From: Galbibacter pacificus
GTDB lineage: Bacteria > Bacteroidota > Bacteroidia > Flavobacteriales > Flavobacteriaceae
Direction: 5' to 3'
Length of the DNA: 64,000 nucleotides
Assembly (NCBI RefSeq): GCF_029603155.1
Contig: NZ_JAPMUA010000007.1
Span: 62,001 to 126,000 of the forward strand
In this document: positions 7,421 through 16,074 of the stretch, in pieces
How the letters are laid out: every line of letters starts with the position of its first letter
Position numbering within the stretch: the first letter of the stretch is position 1
Translations under genes and position numbers: made by a program
Notes under the pieces: model-generated
What the model saw: the letters and a program-made list of their open reading frames with translations, nothing else
What the model was told of the DNA's origin: nothing
The model's database searches: none

Positions 7421-9022
7421 TTAATTTGTTAGCTCCACAACAACAGGAGAAACTTTTTTAAGTTTATACGACCTGTTATTGGTAATGTAAGCTTCAATAT
7501 CAAAAATCTGTACGGCTTCGCCCCTTCCGGCTCTTTTTAGTGCAGACTTGGCACGGCCATCCAGTTTATTACCTCTTACCTGAACGGTTGGCTGTCCTGG
7601 AACTTTAAATTTGAATCCGCTGATGGCCAAGTTTAAGTCGAAGTCGAAATCTTCCAGCATAGCTCCAACGGTTGATATTTCAAGGTTGTTTCTAGGCATT
7701 TTTATTTCGCCGTACTCCCCTCTTACCGTTCCTGAAGGACGTGGAATATCTTTAATCCTAAATTCTGACGATGAAGACACACGTTGTCCATCTGGCAAGG
7801 TTCCGCTAGCAGAAATGGTTACCGTTCTTCCGGTTCCCGGGTTCATTGCATATTTGCTGCCTGAAACTTTCTTCAATCCAGAAGCGGAAGCACTTACTTT
7901 ATTATCGGGAATACCAGGAATTGATATGGTAATCGGGTTGGAAACCCCACGGTATACCACGTTCATTTTATCTGCCGATATTACTGCCGCATTTGGCTTT
8001 GTAATGGTTGCAAATTTTTGCGAAACGGGCACCTCGATTTCTTCACCTTCTTGCTTAAATATCAAATTACCTTCAATAGTATGGTCTCCGGCACTTCCGG
8101 CATTTACCGTAAGTTTAACGCGACCGTCTTCTATTACGTAATCTTCATTTTCCTTTAGGTCCCTTCCGTCCAGCTTCAACTTAACTTCGTTTGGACGTGT
8201 GGTAGCGTCTTTTCTTCCAAGAACGATGGACCCGTCAAATTTTTCACCTTGATAGTAAGCAGATTTTGGTTGCTCCAACAAGGTGGTGTAATTGGTCATT
8301 GAAAGGTCGGAAGTCATTTGCCCCTGCAACATTGCCTTTAAGATTTCGTCTTGCGTCGTCTTAATGTCAGATTGCAACAAAGTAACTTTGGTTAAAGATG
8401 CTACTAAAGGAAACCCTTCGTAATGATAATTTAACCATTCCACAGGACGTCCATCTCTGTTTTCGACCTTTCCATTCTCATCGCCGGTAAAAAAGCGGGT
8501 TTCTATAGACCCCACCAAACTGGCTTTTTGAGAAGGTTTCATTAAAGAATCAGGTATTTTATTGATGGTTTCAATAGTACTGGTTCTAAAATTATCGATA
8601 TAGTTTACAAATTTCTGTCCTTCTGCGGAATAACGATCTCCTTGAAAAAATGCCTGATCCAAAAAGTCGGATTTGTCCATTACTTCATAATCGCTTCGGT
8701 CTTCGGGGGCTATATTGGCTACCATTTGAGATTTTAAGCTGTCCAGGTAACTGTTGAAACTCCCCGATGTCTGTTTGATCTTTTCCACTTCACCAAATAA
8801 TGCTTCGTATTTTTCGGGTTGCTCTGTAGATTTCAATTTTAAATCTGCAAAAGCAGCTGCATTACGTTCAGTGGCTTTATTATTAAAGTTTGTAAGCTTC
8901 TCGTTTAAAAGTCCGAAAGCCGACAAAACCTCTTTACTCATATTCAACGCCAACATTGCAATGAAAACCAAATACATAAGGTTAATCATCTTTTGACGTG
9001 GTGATAAATTTCCTGCTGCCAT
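7421..9022 (-). CDS. gldM: Gliding motility / T9SS motor protein GldM
   Basis: A 533-residue protein with one N-terminal membrane helix (KMINLMYLVFIAMLALNMS, about residues 11-29) and a long periplasmic part. This is GldM (PorM), which with GldL forms the proton-driven rotary motor of the type IX secretion system; its periplasmic domains span to the GldKN ring. The N-terminal periplasmic domain is helical and the rest is beta-rich, as known for the family. It lies between gldL (46 bp upstream) and gldN. Intact and full length. Confidence 0.95.
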   Translation of the reverse strand: MAAGNLSPRQKMINLMYLVFIAMLALNMSKEVLSAFGLLNEKLTNFNNKATERNAAAFADLKLKSTEQPEKYEALFGEVEKIKQTSGSFNSYLDSLKSQMVANIAPEDRSDYEVMDKSDFLDQAFFQGDRYSAEGQKFVNYIDNFRTSTIETINKIPDSLMKPSQKASLVGSIETRFFTGDENGKVENRDGRPVEWLNYHYEGFPLVASLTKVTLLQSDIKTTQDEILKAMLQGQMTSDLSMTNYTTLLEQPKSAYYQGEKFDGSIVLGRKDATTRPNEVKLKLDGRDLKENEDYVIEDGRVKLTVNAGSAGDHTIEGNLIFKQEGEEIEVPVSQKFATITKPNAAVISADKMNVVYRGVSNPITISIPGIPDNKVSASASGLKKVSGSKYAMNPGTGRTVTISASGTLPDGQRVSSSSEFRIKDIPRPSGTVRGEYGEIKMPRNNLEISTVGAMLEDFDFDLNLAISGFKFKVPGQPTVQVRGNKLDGRAKSALKRAGRGEAVQIFDIEAYITNNRSYKLKKVSPVVVELTN

Positions 9023-9068
9023 ATCTTAATCGGTTTTAATGTTTAGTTATAATTTCAATAAAACTCAA

Positions 9069-9725
9069 TTAATTGGCCGGTCTGTTCATAGCAGAAAGCA
9101 TTCCGCCATATACACCATTTAACGAAGACAAGTTTGTTGTTAAAGACTCCATTTGATCTTTTAGCTTTCCAGCATTTGCAGCTACTTCTTCTTGAATAGC
9201 GGCCTGCCTGTTTGCACTGTCCAATTGAACTTTATACAAGCTGTTTAACGATTCCATTTGCGCAGCGGCCAATGAAAGCTCTTCGCTATATCTTTTTGTT
9301 GAAGTCAATGCTTCTGCGGTAGGGGAAATATTTTTTGCGGCACCTTCGAAATTCCTGATGCTGTCCCCAAGGCTCGACATTAATGCCGAATCTATTTTGG
9401 CTTCTTTAAGCATATCGTCTAATTTCTTAGAAAGTTGCCCTTCGGCTTCTTTAATCTCCAATGCATCTTTTTTTCTGGCAATGCCAGATCCACCTGCCAA
9501 TTCTGGATAAACCAATGTCCAGTCTAAGTCGTCGTCTACAGGTTCGAAAGCAGAGATAGCAAATATCAATGCTTCGGTAATAAGGCCGATAGCCAGTAAC
9601 AATCCTCCGTTAATGGGACCAAACTCCCAGTGTAAAATTTTAAATAACGCACCAATAATCACCACTGATGCTCCAAGCCCGTAGGCCATGTTAAATAATT
9701 TCTTAGTCGATTTTGATTGTGCCAT
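9069..9725 (-). CDS. gldL: Gliding motility / T9SS motor protein GldL
   Basis: A 218-residue inner-membrane protein with two N-terminal transmembrane helices (about residues 12-32 and 38-59) and a cytoplasmic helical tail. A conserved Glu sits in the second helix (LITEALIFAIS), the residue implicated in proton use by the GldLM motor, and the inter-helix segment FKILHWEFGPINGG is characteristic. It lies between gldK and gldM in the usual order. Confidence 0.95.
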   Translation of the reverse strand: MAQSKSTKKLFNMAYGLGASVVIIGALFKILHWEFGPINGGLLLAIGLITEALIFAISAFEPVDDDLDWTLVYPELAGGSGIARKKDALEIKEAEGQLSKKLDDMLKEAKIDSALMSSLGDSIRNFEGAAKNISPTAEALTSTKRYSEELSLAAAQMESLNSLYKVQLDSANRQAAIQEEVAANAGKLKDQMESLTTNLSSLNGVYGGMLSAMNRPAN

Positions 9726-9781
9726 AGTAATAAAAATTTTTAGTTAAGTTAAGTTATTAATAAGTAGTATTTGGATTAGGT

Positions 9782-11137
9782 TTAGTTTTGGGTAGCTTCT
9801 GTACCCATATAATCTTGAACTGTTCTAAAGCCAATATAGCTCCTAGCAGAATCCTGATATTCATAATCTCTTGTACTTACTTGTAAAAAGTAAGCCACAT
9901 CTTTCCACGATCCACCTCTAATAACCTTACGTTTGTTTTCACCATCATAAGTATTAGGGTTCATTGTAGAAACATACTCGTACGAATTGGGGTCGTATGA
10001 AGAGTTTGTCCATTCAGAAACGTTACCGGCCATGTTATATAAGTTATAATCGTTGGGGTCGTATGAGTCGGCTTCGACCGTATAAAGCGATTGATCTGCT
10101 GCGTAATCGCCCCTTAACGGCTTGAAGTTGGCCATGAAGCACCCTCTATTATTTAAAATATAAGGCCCACCCCAAGGATATGTTCCAGATTCAATTCCTC
10201 CTCTGGCTGCATATTCCCATTCGGCTTCTGTTGGTAACCTAAACTGATTTACAAATTGGTCTCCTTTTTCTTTTTGATAATCGTTTTTATATTTTGTCCT
10301 CCATGCACAAAATGCTTTTGCTTGTTTCCAGGAAACACCAACTACTGGATAATCGCTGTATGCTTCACTCCAAAAATAGTCGTTGTGCATCGGTTCGTTG
10401 TATGAATAGCTAAAATCTTTTATCCATGCAGTAGTATCTGGATACACCAATACTTCTTCGTGCTTGATAAAGTCTTTACGTTTTCCACCGCCTTTTGCCC
10501 TGGCAGCCGCCTGAATATCCATCCAGTCGTATTGAAACTTTAATTTTGTAACGTCTATGGTGCGTTGCCCGTTGTACGATTCTTCCACAGGAATGTACAT
10601 TGTATCCATAACCTCTGTATAGTACTCATCGGGATATTCCGAAACGTCCCAAATAAGGTCTACATCCTTATTCAAGCGTCTTCCTTCGTATCCTGTCTCT
10701 CCCATTCCGGAATAGTTGAAAAGCATGTATTTTTCGTATTCGGAAAGGTCTGTTGTATCTGCATCTTTAAATGCATACTCGCCTATCCCTCCATTTCCGG
10801 GGATTTCCCCGAGTTCATCGGACAAAATGGCCAATTTGGTACGAACAATAGAATCTTTTACCCACTCTACAAACTGGCGGTATTCGCTATTTGTAATCTC
10901 GGTCTCGTCCATATAGAATGAACGTACGGTTACGGTTTTGGTTGGAGCATTGAGAACATCGGCCATGTCTTCTTCAGACCTACCCATTATGAAGGCACCT
11001 CCCGGGACAAGCGACATTCCGTAGGGCTTCTCGGGATGCCATTTTTTTCCGCTAACGCCAACTAATTCTCCTCTGTCATTAGAACCACAGCTGGTTAATA
11101 TTAATGTAACAGATGCTAATAGAAATAGCTTTTTCAT
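9782..11137 (-). CDS. gldK: Gliding motility / T9SS lipoprotein GldK
   Basis: A 451-residue lipoprotein: signal peptide MKKLFLLASVTLILTSCGSN with lipobox LTSC, then a formylglycine-generating-enzyme-like (SUMF1) fold. Family landmarks are PGGAFIMGRSEED near residue 47, the RLPTEAEWEYAARGG block near 301 and IRGGSWKD near the C-terminus. GldK (PorK) uses this fold structurally, forming a ring with GldN at the outer membrane. An ATG 6 bp upstream is also possible (MYMKKLF), but the second ATG gives a cleaner signal peptide. First gene of gldKLMN. Confidence 0.95.
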   Translation of the reverse strand: MKKLFLLASVTLILTSCGSNDRGELVGVSGKKWHPEKPYGMSLVPGGAFIMGRSEEDMADVLNAPTKTVTVRSFYMDETEITNSEYRQFVEWVKDSIVRTKLAILSDELGEIPGNGGIGEYAFKDADTTDLSEYEKYMLFNYSGMGETGYEGRRLNKDVDLIWDVSEYPDEYYTEVMDTMYIPVEESYNGQRTIDVTKLKFQYDWMDIQAAARAKGGGKRKDFIKHEEVLVYPDTTAWIKDFSYSYNEPMHNDYFWSEAYSDYPVVGVSWKQAKAFCAWRTKYKNDYQKEKGDQFVNQFRLPTEAEWEYAARGGIESGTYPWGGPYILNNRGCFMANFKPLRGDYAADQSLYTVEADSYDPNDYNLYNMAGNVSEWTNSSYDPNSYEYVSTMNPNTYDGENKRKVIRGGSWKDVAYFLQVSTRDYEYQDSARSYIGFRTVQDYMGTEATQN

Positions 11138-11284
11138 ATACATAATTGAGGTTAAATTACATTCTTAGATTTAAGATGGTAAACCTATTTAATAAATTTC
11201 AAAAAAACAATAAACTCTTAATTTTTGTTGTCAAATGCCCATAAAACACAGTCAATTTAAAATATCGTGTTATTTCTATGGTCA

Positions 11285-12442
11285 TTACACTAACATTTTT
11301 TTATATGCTTTCCACCATCTTTCGGGCACTACCCCATTGCTGGCTTCGAGATATTCTTTATGTGTGCAAGGTAATAACGTATGTCTTTTTAATTTATTAT
11401 TCAAATTTTCTATTTGTGGCACTTCTATCCACCATCTACCTGAAATATTGCTCTTAAAAAAGCATATATCCATATCGTCTAAAGGCACGATATACTTGAC
11501 ATAATTGGCAATTGACGTAAAAGGGTAATCTTTTTTTCTAAAATTGTATCCTTCAATAAAATACCAAAGAATTTGTGAGGTTAATTGTGCGCACTGCACG
11601 GTATTTTTATAGTTAAACACCCCAAAGGCCGTTACTTTGTCGCTTATACCCGCATATCTGGCTATGGCACATATCTCTCTCCCGTCAAAACCGTTCGGGT
11701 GGGTACTGGGCGCATGCCCCAGCTCTGCCGCCTTTATGGCCGTTACATCTAGGCTTACCAAATCGGCATCTCTAAATACGGGCTCTACTATGGTAATATC
11801 GTTTACAACTTCGCCCAAGCGATAGGCATCAAAGAACAGCTTTTCCATGAGGTCTATCTCTTCTTGGGCATTAAAATATGTTTGATAGCCTACCGTGGAA
11901 AAATTGAACAAATTATTGGGTTGCTCCATTATAATCTTGCTCATATAGGCACTTTCGGTTATCAACTCATCGGAGGCACTGAAATCGAACTTACTATCTA
12001 TGGAAACCAAGTTTACCATTTGCTCCATTTTATCATATGCGCGGTATGCGGCATATGTTAGGTCCTGACTTCCGCCAATAATTATCGGGATAATATTTTT
12101 TTTAAGTAGATCGGCTACAATAGAACTTACTGCGTAATACGTATCGGTCAATGTGTTGCCCGGTTGGATATCGCCAAGGTCTGCAATTTTACCATGCCAG
12201 TTACCGGCAAAGAGCTTGTAAAATTCCAACCGTACAGAGGCAAGGTCGACTTCTTCCTTGTTTTCTATATGTTCGCTTCGGGATTCATTAATGCCAATAA
12301 TGGCTATTTGTATATTTTCGAGTCCTGGAAACCCCTCTTTTTCGGTATGAATGCTTATTGTTCTTCCAAGAGCCTGTTTTGGCAATAATTCGTTATGCGC
12401 CAAAACCATGCTCTTTACCGGCGACAAAAATTCGACATTCAT
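11285..12442 (-). CDS. Arginase/formimidoylglutamase-fold protein with altered metal-site motifs
   Basis: A 385-residue member of the ureohydrolase (arginase/agmatinase/formimidoylglutamase) fold, usually annotated formimidoylglutamase in Flavobacteriia. The three metal-binding motifs are recognisable but changed: GGDH is GGSQ (residues 123-126), DAHxD is DSKFD (149-153), and SxDxD is SLDVT (230-234). At least the two canonical His ligands and one Asp are missing, so two-manganese catalysis is doubtful and no hut genes are nearby. It starts 5 bp after the topA stop, so the two are probably co-transcribed, and gldK follows. The conserved position beside gldKLMN suggests a lineage-specific role that the sequence does not reveal. 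Confidence 0.75.
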   Translation of the reverse strand: MNVEFLSPVKSMVLAHNELLPKQALGRTISIHTEKEGFPGLENIQIAIIGINESRSEHIENKEEVDLASVRLEFYKLFAGNWHGKIADLGDIQPGNTLTDTYYAVSSIVADLLKKNIIPIIIGGSQDLTYAAYRAYDKMEQMVNLVSIDSKFDFSASDELITESAYMSKIIMEQPNNLFNFSTVGYQTYFNAQEEIDLMEKLFFDAYRLGEVVNDITIVEPVFRDADLVSLDVTAIKAAELGHAPSTHPNGFDGREICAIARYAGISDKVTAFGVFNYKNTVQCAQLTSQILWYFIEGYNFRKKDYPFTSIANYVKYIVPLDDMDICFFKSNISGRWWIEVPQIENLNNKLKRHTLLPCTHKEYLEASNGVVPERWWKAYKKMLV

Positions 12443-12447
12443 CTATT

Positions 12448-14937
12448 TTATTTTTTTGTTTTAGCTTTCTTTTTTGTTGCCGTTTTTTTCTTCGGGGCCT
12501 TTTTCTCGATCATTTCCTTGACCTGATCCAGACTTAAGCTTGCTACGTCGGTATCTTTGGAAAGTTCTATTTTGGTTTTCCCTTTAATAAGGTTAAAACG
12601 CCCCCAACGGGCTTTTTCTATCCTTATACCTTCTTCTTCCCAGTTCTGAATTACTTTTTCGCGCTCTTTTTTAAGCTTGTCTTCAATAAGTTCCTCGATA
12701 TCCTGTTGGGAAAGGTTGTCAAAGTCATACTTTTTATTAACGTTGACAAACATTCCATCCCATTTTATAAACGGTCCAAAACGCCCTTTTCCTTTGGTAA
12801 CTTCTTTTCCTTTATAGCTTGCAATTGGCGCATCGGCTTTTTTCTTTTGAGAGATAAGTTCCTTGGCACGATCCATATCGACATCAAAAACGTCTTCTCC
12901 TTTTTCGAGCGAAACAAAATTCTTTCCAAAGCGCACATACGGACCAAAACGCCCTACGTTTACTTCAACCTCATCGCCTTCGTAAACCCCTAACTTGCGC
13001 GGAAGTTTAAACAGGTCCAACGCTTCTTCATAAGAAATGGTATCTATGGACTGATCTGGCAATAAACTTGCAAACTTTGGCTTTTCTTCTTCATCGGCGG
13101 TCCCTATTTGAGCCATTGGCCCAAAACGCCCTAAACGCACGCTCAACTGGCGACCGGTACTTGGATCTTTCCCCAAAATGCGCTCTCCACTTTCCCTTTC
13201 GGCATTTTCTTCCACATCTATTACATTGGGGTGAAAATCTTTATAAAACGATTCAATCATTTGTGTCCAATCTTCTTCCCCAGAAGCAATATCATCGAAA
13301 CTTTGTTCGACCTTTGCCGTAAAGTTGTAATCAAGAATTCCCGCAAAATGGTTTACCAAGAAGTCGTTTACAATCATTCCAATATCCGTTGGCACCAATT
13401 TCCCTTTATCCGAGCCCACATTTTCGGTAAGCGTTTCTTCTTTGACTTTACTATTTTCTAATGTATACTGAAGATACTTGCGTTCTTCTCCATCAATTGT
13501 ACCTCTATCTACATATCCACGATTTTGAATGGTAGAAATGGTTGGCGCATATGTAGATGGACGCCCAATACCCAATTCTTCTAATTTTTTCACCAATGAT
13601 GCTTCTGTATACCTGTACGGGGGCCTTGTAAAACGTTCGGTTGCGGTTATGTAATTTTCGTATACATTTTCACCAACTTTTAGGGCTGGCAACATTCCTG
13701 CTTGTTCTTCATCTTCTTCATCGGTACCTTCCAGATAAACTTTTAGGAAACCTTCAAACTTTAAAACCTCCCCGTTGGCGGTAAAAAGTTCGCCATGCTT
13801 ATCTGCCTCTATTTTTACATTGGTACGTTCCAATTTGGCATCGCTCATTTGGGAAGCCAGTGTGCGTTTCCATATCAACTCATACAAACGTGCTTGGTCG
13901 CGCTCTATTTGAACCCTGTGGCGTGACATGTCTGTTGGGCGTATTGCTTCGTGAGCCTCTTGCGCCCCTTTGGATTTATTGGAATAATTTCTTGGTTTAC
14001 TAAATTCTTCCCCGTATGATTTTACAATTTCGTTTTTAGCCGCTTCAATAGCTTCGCCGGAAAGGTTTACACTATCGGTCCTCATATAAGTTATAAGTCC
14101 AGCTTCATACAAACGCTGGGCCATGTTCATGGTCTTGGCTACCGAAAAATAAAGTTTCCTTGATGCTTCCTGCTGAAGCGTTGATGTTGTAAACGGTGCC
14201 GCCGGACTTTTCTTTGCCGGTTTTGTATCCAGATCGGCAATTTTAAAGCGGGCACCTATATTATTGTCTAAAAAAGCTTTGGCTTCTTCCTTTGTCTTAA
14301 ATGTTTTGCCAAGTCTTGCCTTAAACGTTTTTCCTTCTTCATTTTTAAACTCGGCGACAATCCTAAAGGATGCCTCGGGGGTAAATTCTTTTATCTCGCG
14401 TTCCCTTTCTACAATAAGGCGTACGGAAACCGATTGTACGCGCCCTGCCGAAAGTCCCGTTTTAATTTTTTTCCAGAGAACGGGAGACAGCTCGTAACCC
14501 ACCAGCCTATCCAAGACCCTTCTTGCCTGCTGGGCATTTACAAGATTGTAATCTATGGAGCGGGGGTTTTCAATAGCTTTCTGGATAGCGTTTTTGGTAA
14601 TGGAGTTGAAAACAATCCGTTTGGTTTTGTCTTTATCCAATTTAAGTTCTTCTGCCAAATGCCATGCAATAGCCTCTCCTTCCCGATCTTCATCACTTGC
14701 CAGCCAAACTGTTTCAACACCTTTAACAAGGTCTTTCAATTTTTTTACAACCGATTTCTTATCAGAAGAAACAATGTATTTAGGCTTAAAATCCTTTTCT
14801 ACATCTACTCCTAATTCTTTTGAAGGAAGGTCTGCTATATGCCCAAAACTCGAAGCTACCTTATAATCTTTTCCAAGAAATTTCTCGATAGTTTTCGCTT
14901 TAGCAGGAGACTCAACGATAACCAAATTCTTTGCCAT
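12448..14937 (-). CDS. topA: DNA topoisomerase I (type IA)
   Basis: An 829-residue protein starting MAKNLVIVESPAKAKTIEKFLG, the Toprim domain opening; the acidic Toprim motif is WLASDEDREGEAIAWHL. The catalytic tyrosine is in LITYMRTDSVN. The C-terminal third holds repeated topoisomerase C-terminal modules (GRFGPMAQ, GRFGPYVRFG, GRFGPFIKWDG, RWGRFNLIKG) and ends in a Lys-rich tail. It relaxes negative supercoils. The frame is open 72 bp further upstream, but that stretch contains a promoter-like sequence and the family begins at MAKNL. Followed after 5 bp by the arginase-fold gene. Confidence 0.95.
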   Translation of the reverse strand: MAKNLVIVESPAKAKTIEKFLGKDYKVASSFGHIADLPSKELGVDVEKDFKPKYIVSSDKKSVVKKLKDLVKGVETVWLASDEDREGEAIAWHLAEELKLDKDKTKRIVFNSITKNAIQKAIENPRSIDYNLVNAQQARRVLDRLVGYELSPVLWKKIKTGLSAGRVQSVSVRLIVEREREIKEFTPEASFRIVAEFKNEEGKTFKARLGKTFKTKEEAKAFLDNNIGARFKIADLDTKPAKKSPAAPFTTSTLQQEASRKLYFSVAKTMNMAQRLYEAGLITYMRTDSVNLSGEAIEAAKNEIVKSYGEEFSKPRNYSNKSKGAQEAHEAIRPTDMSRHRVQIERDQARLYELIWKRTLASQMSDAKLERTNVKIEADKHGELFTANGEVLKFEGFLKVYLEGTDEEDEEQAGMLPALKVGENVYENYITATERFTRPPYRYTEASLVKKLEELGIGRPSTYAPTISTIQNRGYVDRGTIDGEERKYLQYTLENSKVKEETLTENVGSDKGKLVPTDIGMIVNDFLVNHFAGILDYNFTAKVEQSFDDIASGEEDWTQMIESFYKDFHPNVIDVEENAERESGERILGKDPSTGRQLSVRLGRFGPMAQIGTADEEEKPKFASLLPDQSIDTISYEEALDLFKLPRKLGVYEGDEVEVNVGRFGPYVRFGKNFVSLEKGEDVFDVDMDRAKELISQKKKADAPIASYKGKEVTKGKGRFGPFIKWDGMFVNVNKKYDFDNLSQQDIEELIEDKLKKEREKVIQNWEEEGIRIEKARWGRFNLIKGKTKIELSKDTDVASLSLDQVKEMIEKKAPKKKTATKKKAKTKK

Positions 14938-14956
14938 AAGCCATTTTTTAAGAGTA

Positions 14957-14985
14957 CAAAAGTATACAGAATTTTTAATTTGCAA
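14957..14985 (-). promoter_or_regulatory. Bacteroidota-type promoter for topA
   Basis: Reading the minus strand, TACTTTTG (-7 type TAnnTTTG, bases 14964-14957) lies 18 bp after a TTG (14985-14983). The predicted transcript would begin just before the topA ATG at 14937, which supports that start over the upstream in-frame ATG. Confidence 0.5.
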
Positions 14986-15109
14986 TACAAAGCACACTTT
15001 AAAGGACATAAAAACATCTTTAAAAAGAGGTCAATAGCACCTTATGTATTATGATGTCGCTTTTTATTTACAATAAATCAAGCTGTACAAATAAGCATGC
15101 AAAAGAGGG

Positions 15110-15880
15110 TTAAACCTCGGAGATTCCTATTTGCCCAATTTCGTCTTCGTCTTCAAAACCTACAGTTTCTTTGTAGACCTGATAAACCGGCAAATATGCA
15201 AACGATGCCGTAAAGAAGATACCTATTCCGCATAGGAGCATCCCGACCAGCTGAGCCAAAAAGCCACTTATAAATATCAATCCAAAAGAAATCAACCATT
15301 TTTTATTGCCCAGTTTAAAGCAAAGCTTAATAATTTCCTTCGGGGATAATTCCGGATTAAAAGCAAATACTACCGAAACAAATGCCAATGGCACCGATAC
15401 GTATATAACGGGGAAATAACACAACAAAGTGGCCAACAAAGCTATGCCAATACTAAAAAAAGAAAGTGTGAACAATTTTTTTAAATATACACCCTTAAGA
15501 AATACAAACATATCACCCGTGGGCGTTTCCATATCCATGTCCCTTTTGTGCACCATTTTATAATAACCCGCCATTAAGCCAAGCATGCCGGTTTGCATAA
15601 CCAACATAACCGGGATTAGCAATAAAAAGAAAGGGAGCATGGTCCAGGGAGAAACATTTCCTGCTTGCATTTCGGGATTGTTCGAGCCCACAACGGCCGC
15701 CCCAATAATAGGGATATACAGAATAATCATAGCTGGGATCATTAAAATAATGGTTGCTACAACCAAAAGCACGCCTTGACCCCATGTTTTTTTAAAAAGG
15801 TCTATTGATTTGCTGAATATATTTCCAAAATCTAGCGGATTGTTACGCTCTATCCTTGATAGTACGGAAGAAAAGTTCAT
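15110..15880 (-). CDS. Multi-pass membrane protein of unknown function
   Basis: A 256-residue hydrophobic protein with about six predicted transmembrane segments after a polar N-terminus (FSSVLSRIERNNPLDFGNIFSKSIDLFKKTWGQG). The N-terminal pattern, a polar stretch followed by alternating long hydrophobic segments, resembles DUF4013/DUF975-like bacterial membrane proteins. Flavobacterial relatives have sometimes been labelled beta-carotene monooxygenase; I see no catalytic His pattern supporting that. The C-terminus is acidic (GFEDEDEIGQIG). It stands alone, divergent from miaB. Confidence 0.6.
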   Translation of the reverse strand: MNFSSVLSRIERNNPLDFGNIFSKSIDLFKKTWGQGVLLVVATIILMIPAMIILYIPIIGAAVVGSNNPEMQAGNVSPWTMLPFFLLLIPVMLVMQTGMLGLMAGYYKMVHKRDMDMETPTGDMFVFLKGVYLKKLFTLSFFSIGIALLATLLCYFPVIYVSVPLAFVSVVFAFNPELSPKEIIKLCFKLGNKKWLISFGLIFISGFLAQLVGMLLCGIGIFFTASFAYLPVYQVYKETVGFEDEDEIGQIGISEV

Positions 15881-16014
15881 TAATGTTTGTTTTTTTTGAT
15901 GGTTTATTGCCCAAAAATAGGTTTTTTCATCATATAACTAAGAAAACACAGATAAAAATGACCGTTTTTTTAAATTGAATTCATTGAAAAGTTGCGTTAA
16001 AATTACGCTGACAA

Positions 16015-16047
16015 TTTGTCACTAGAATAATTTTAATCATATCTTTG
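16015..16047 (+). promoter_or_regulatory. Bacteroidota-type promoter for miaB operon
   Basis: TTTG at 16015-16018 and TATCTTTG at 16040-16047 are 21 bp apart and match the TTTG/TAnnTTTG consensus of Flavobacteriia. The miaB ATG follows 27 bp later. Confidence 0.65.
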
Positions 16048-16074
16048 CACACAAATTGATTTTTTAAGGATACA

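Noticed and set aside
7611..8141. Plus-strand frame of 176 residues inside gldM
   Set aside because: It is the antisense shadow of a strong, conserved gene, with no start context or family resemblance.
14938..15009. Longer start for topA
   Set aside because: The extension lacks homology and overlaps a TTG/TACTTTTG promoter; Toprim begins at MAKNLVIVE.
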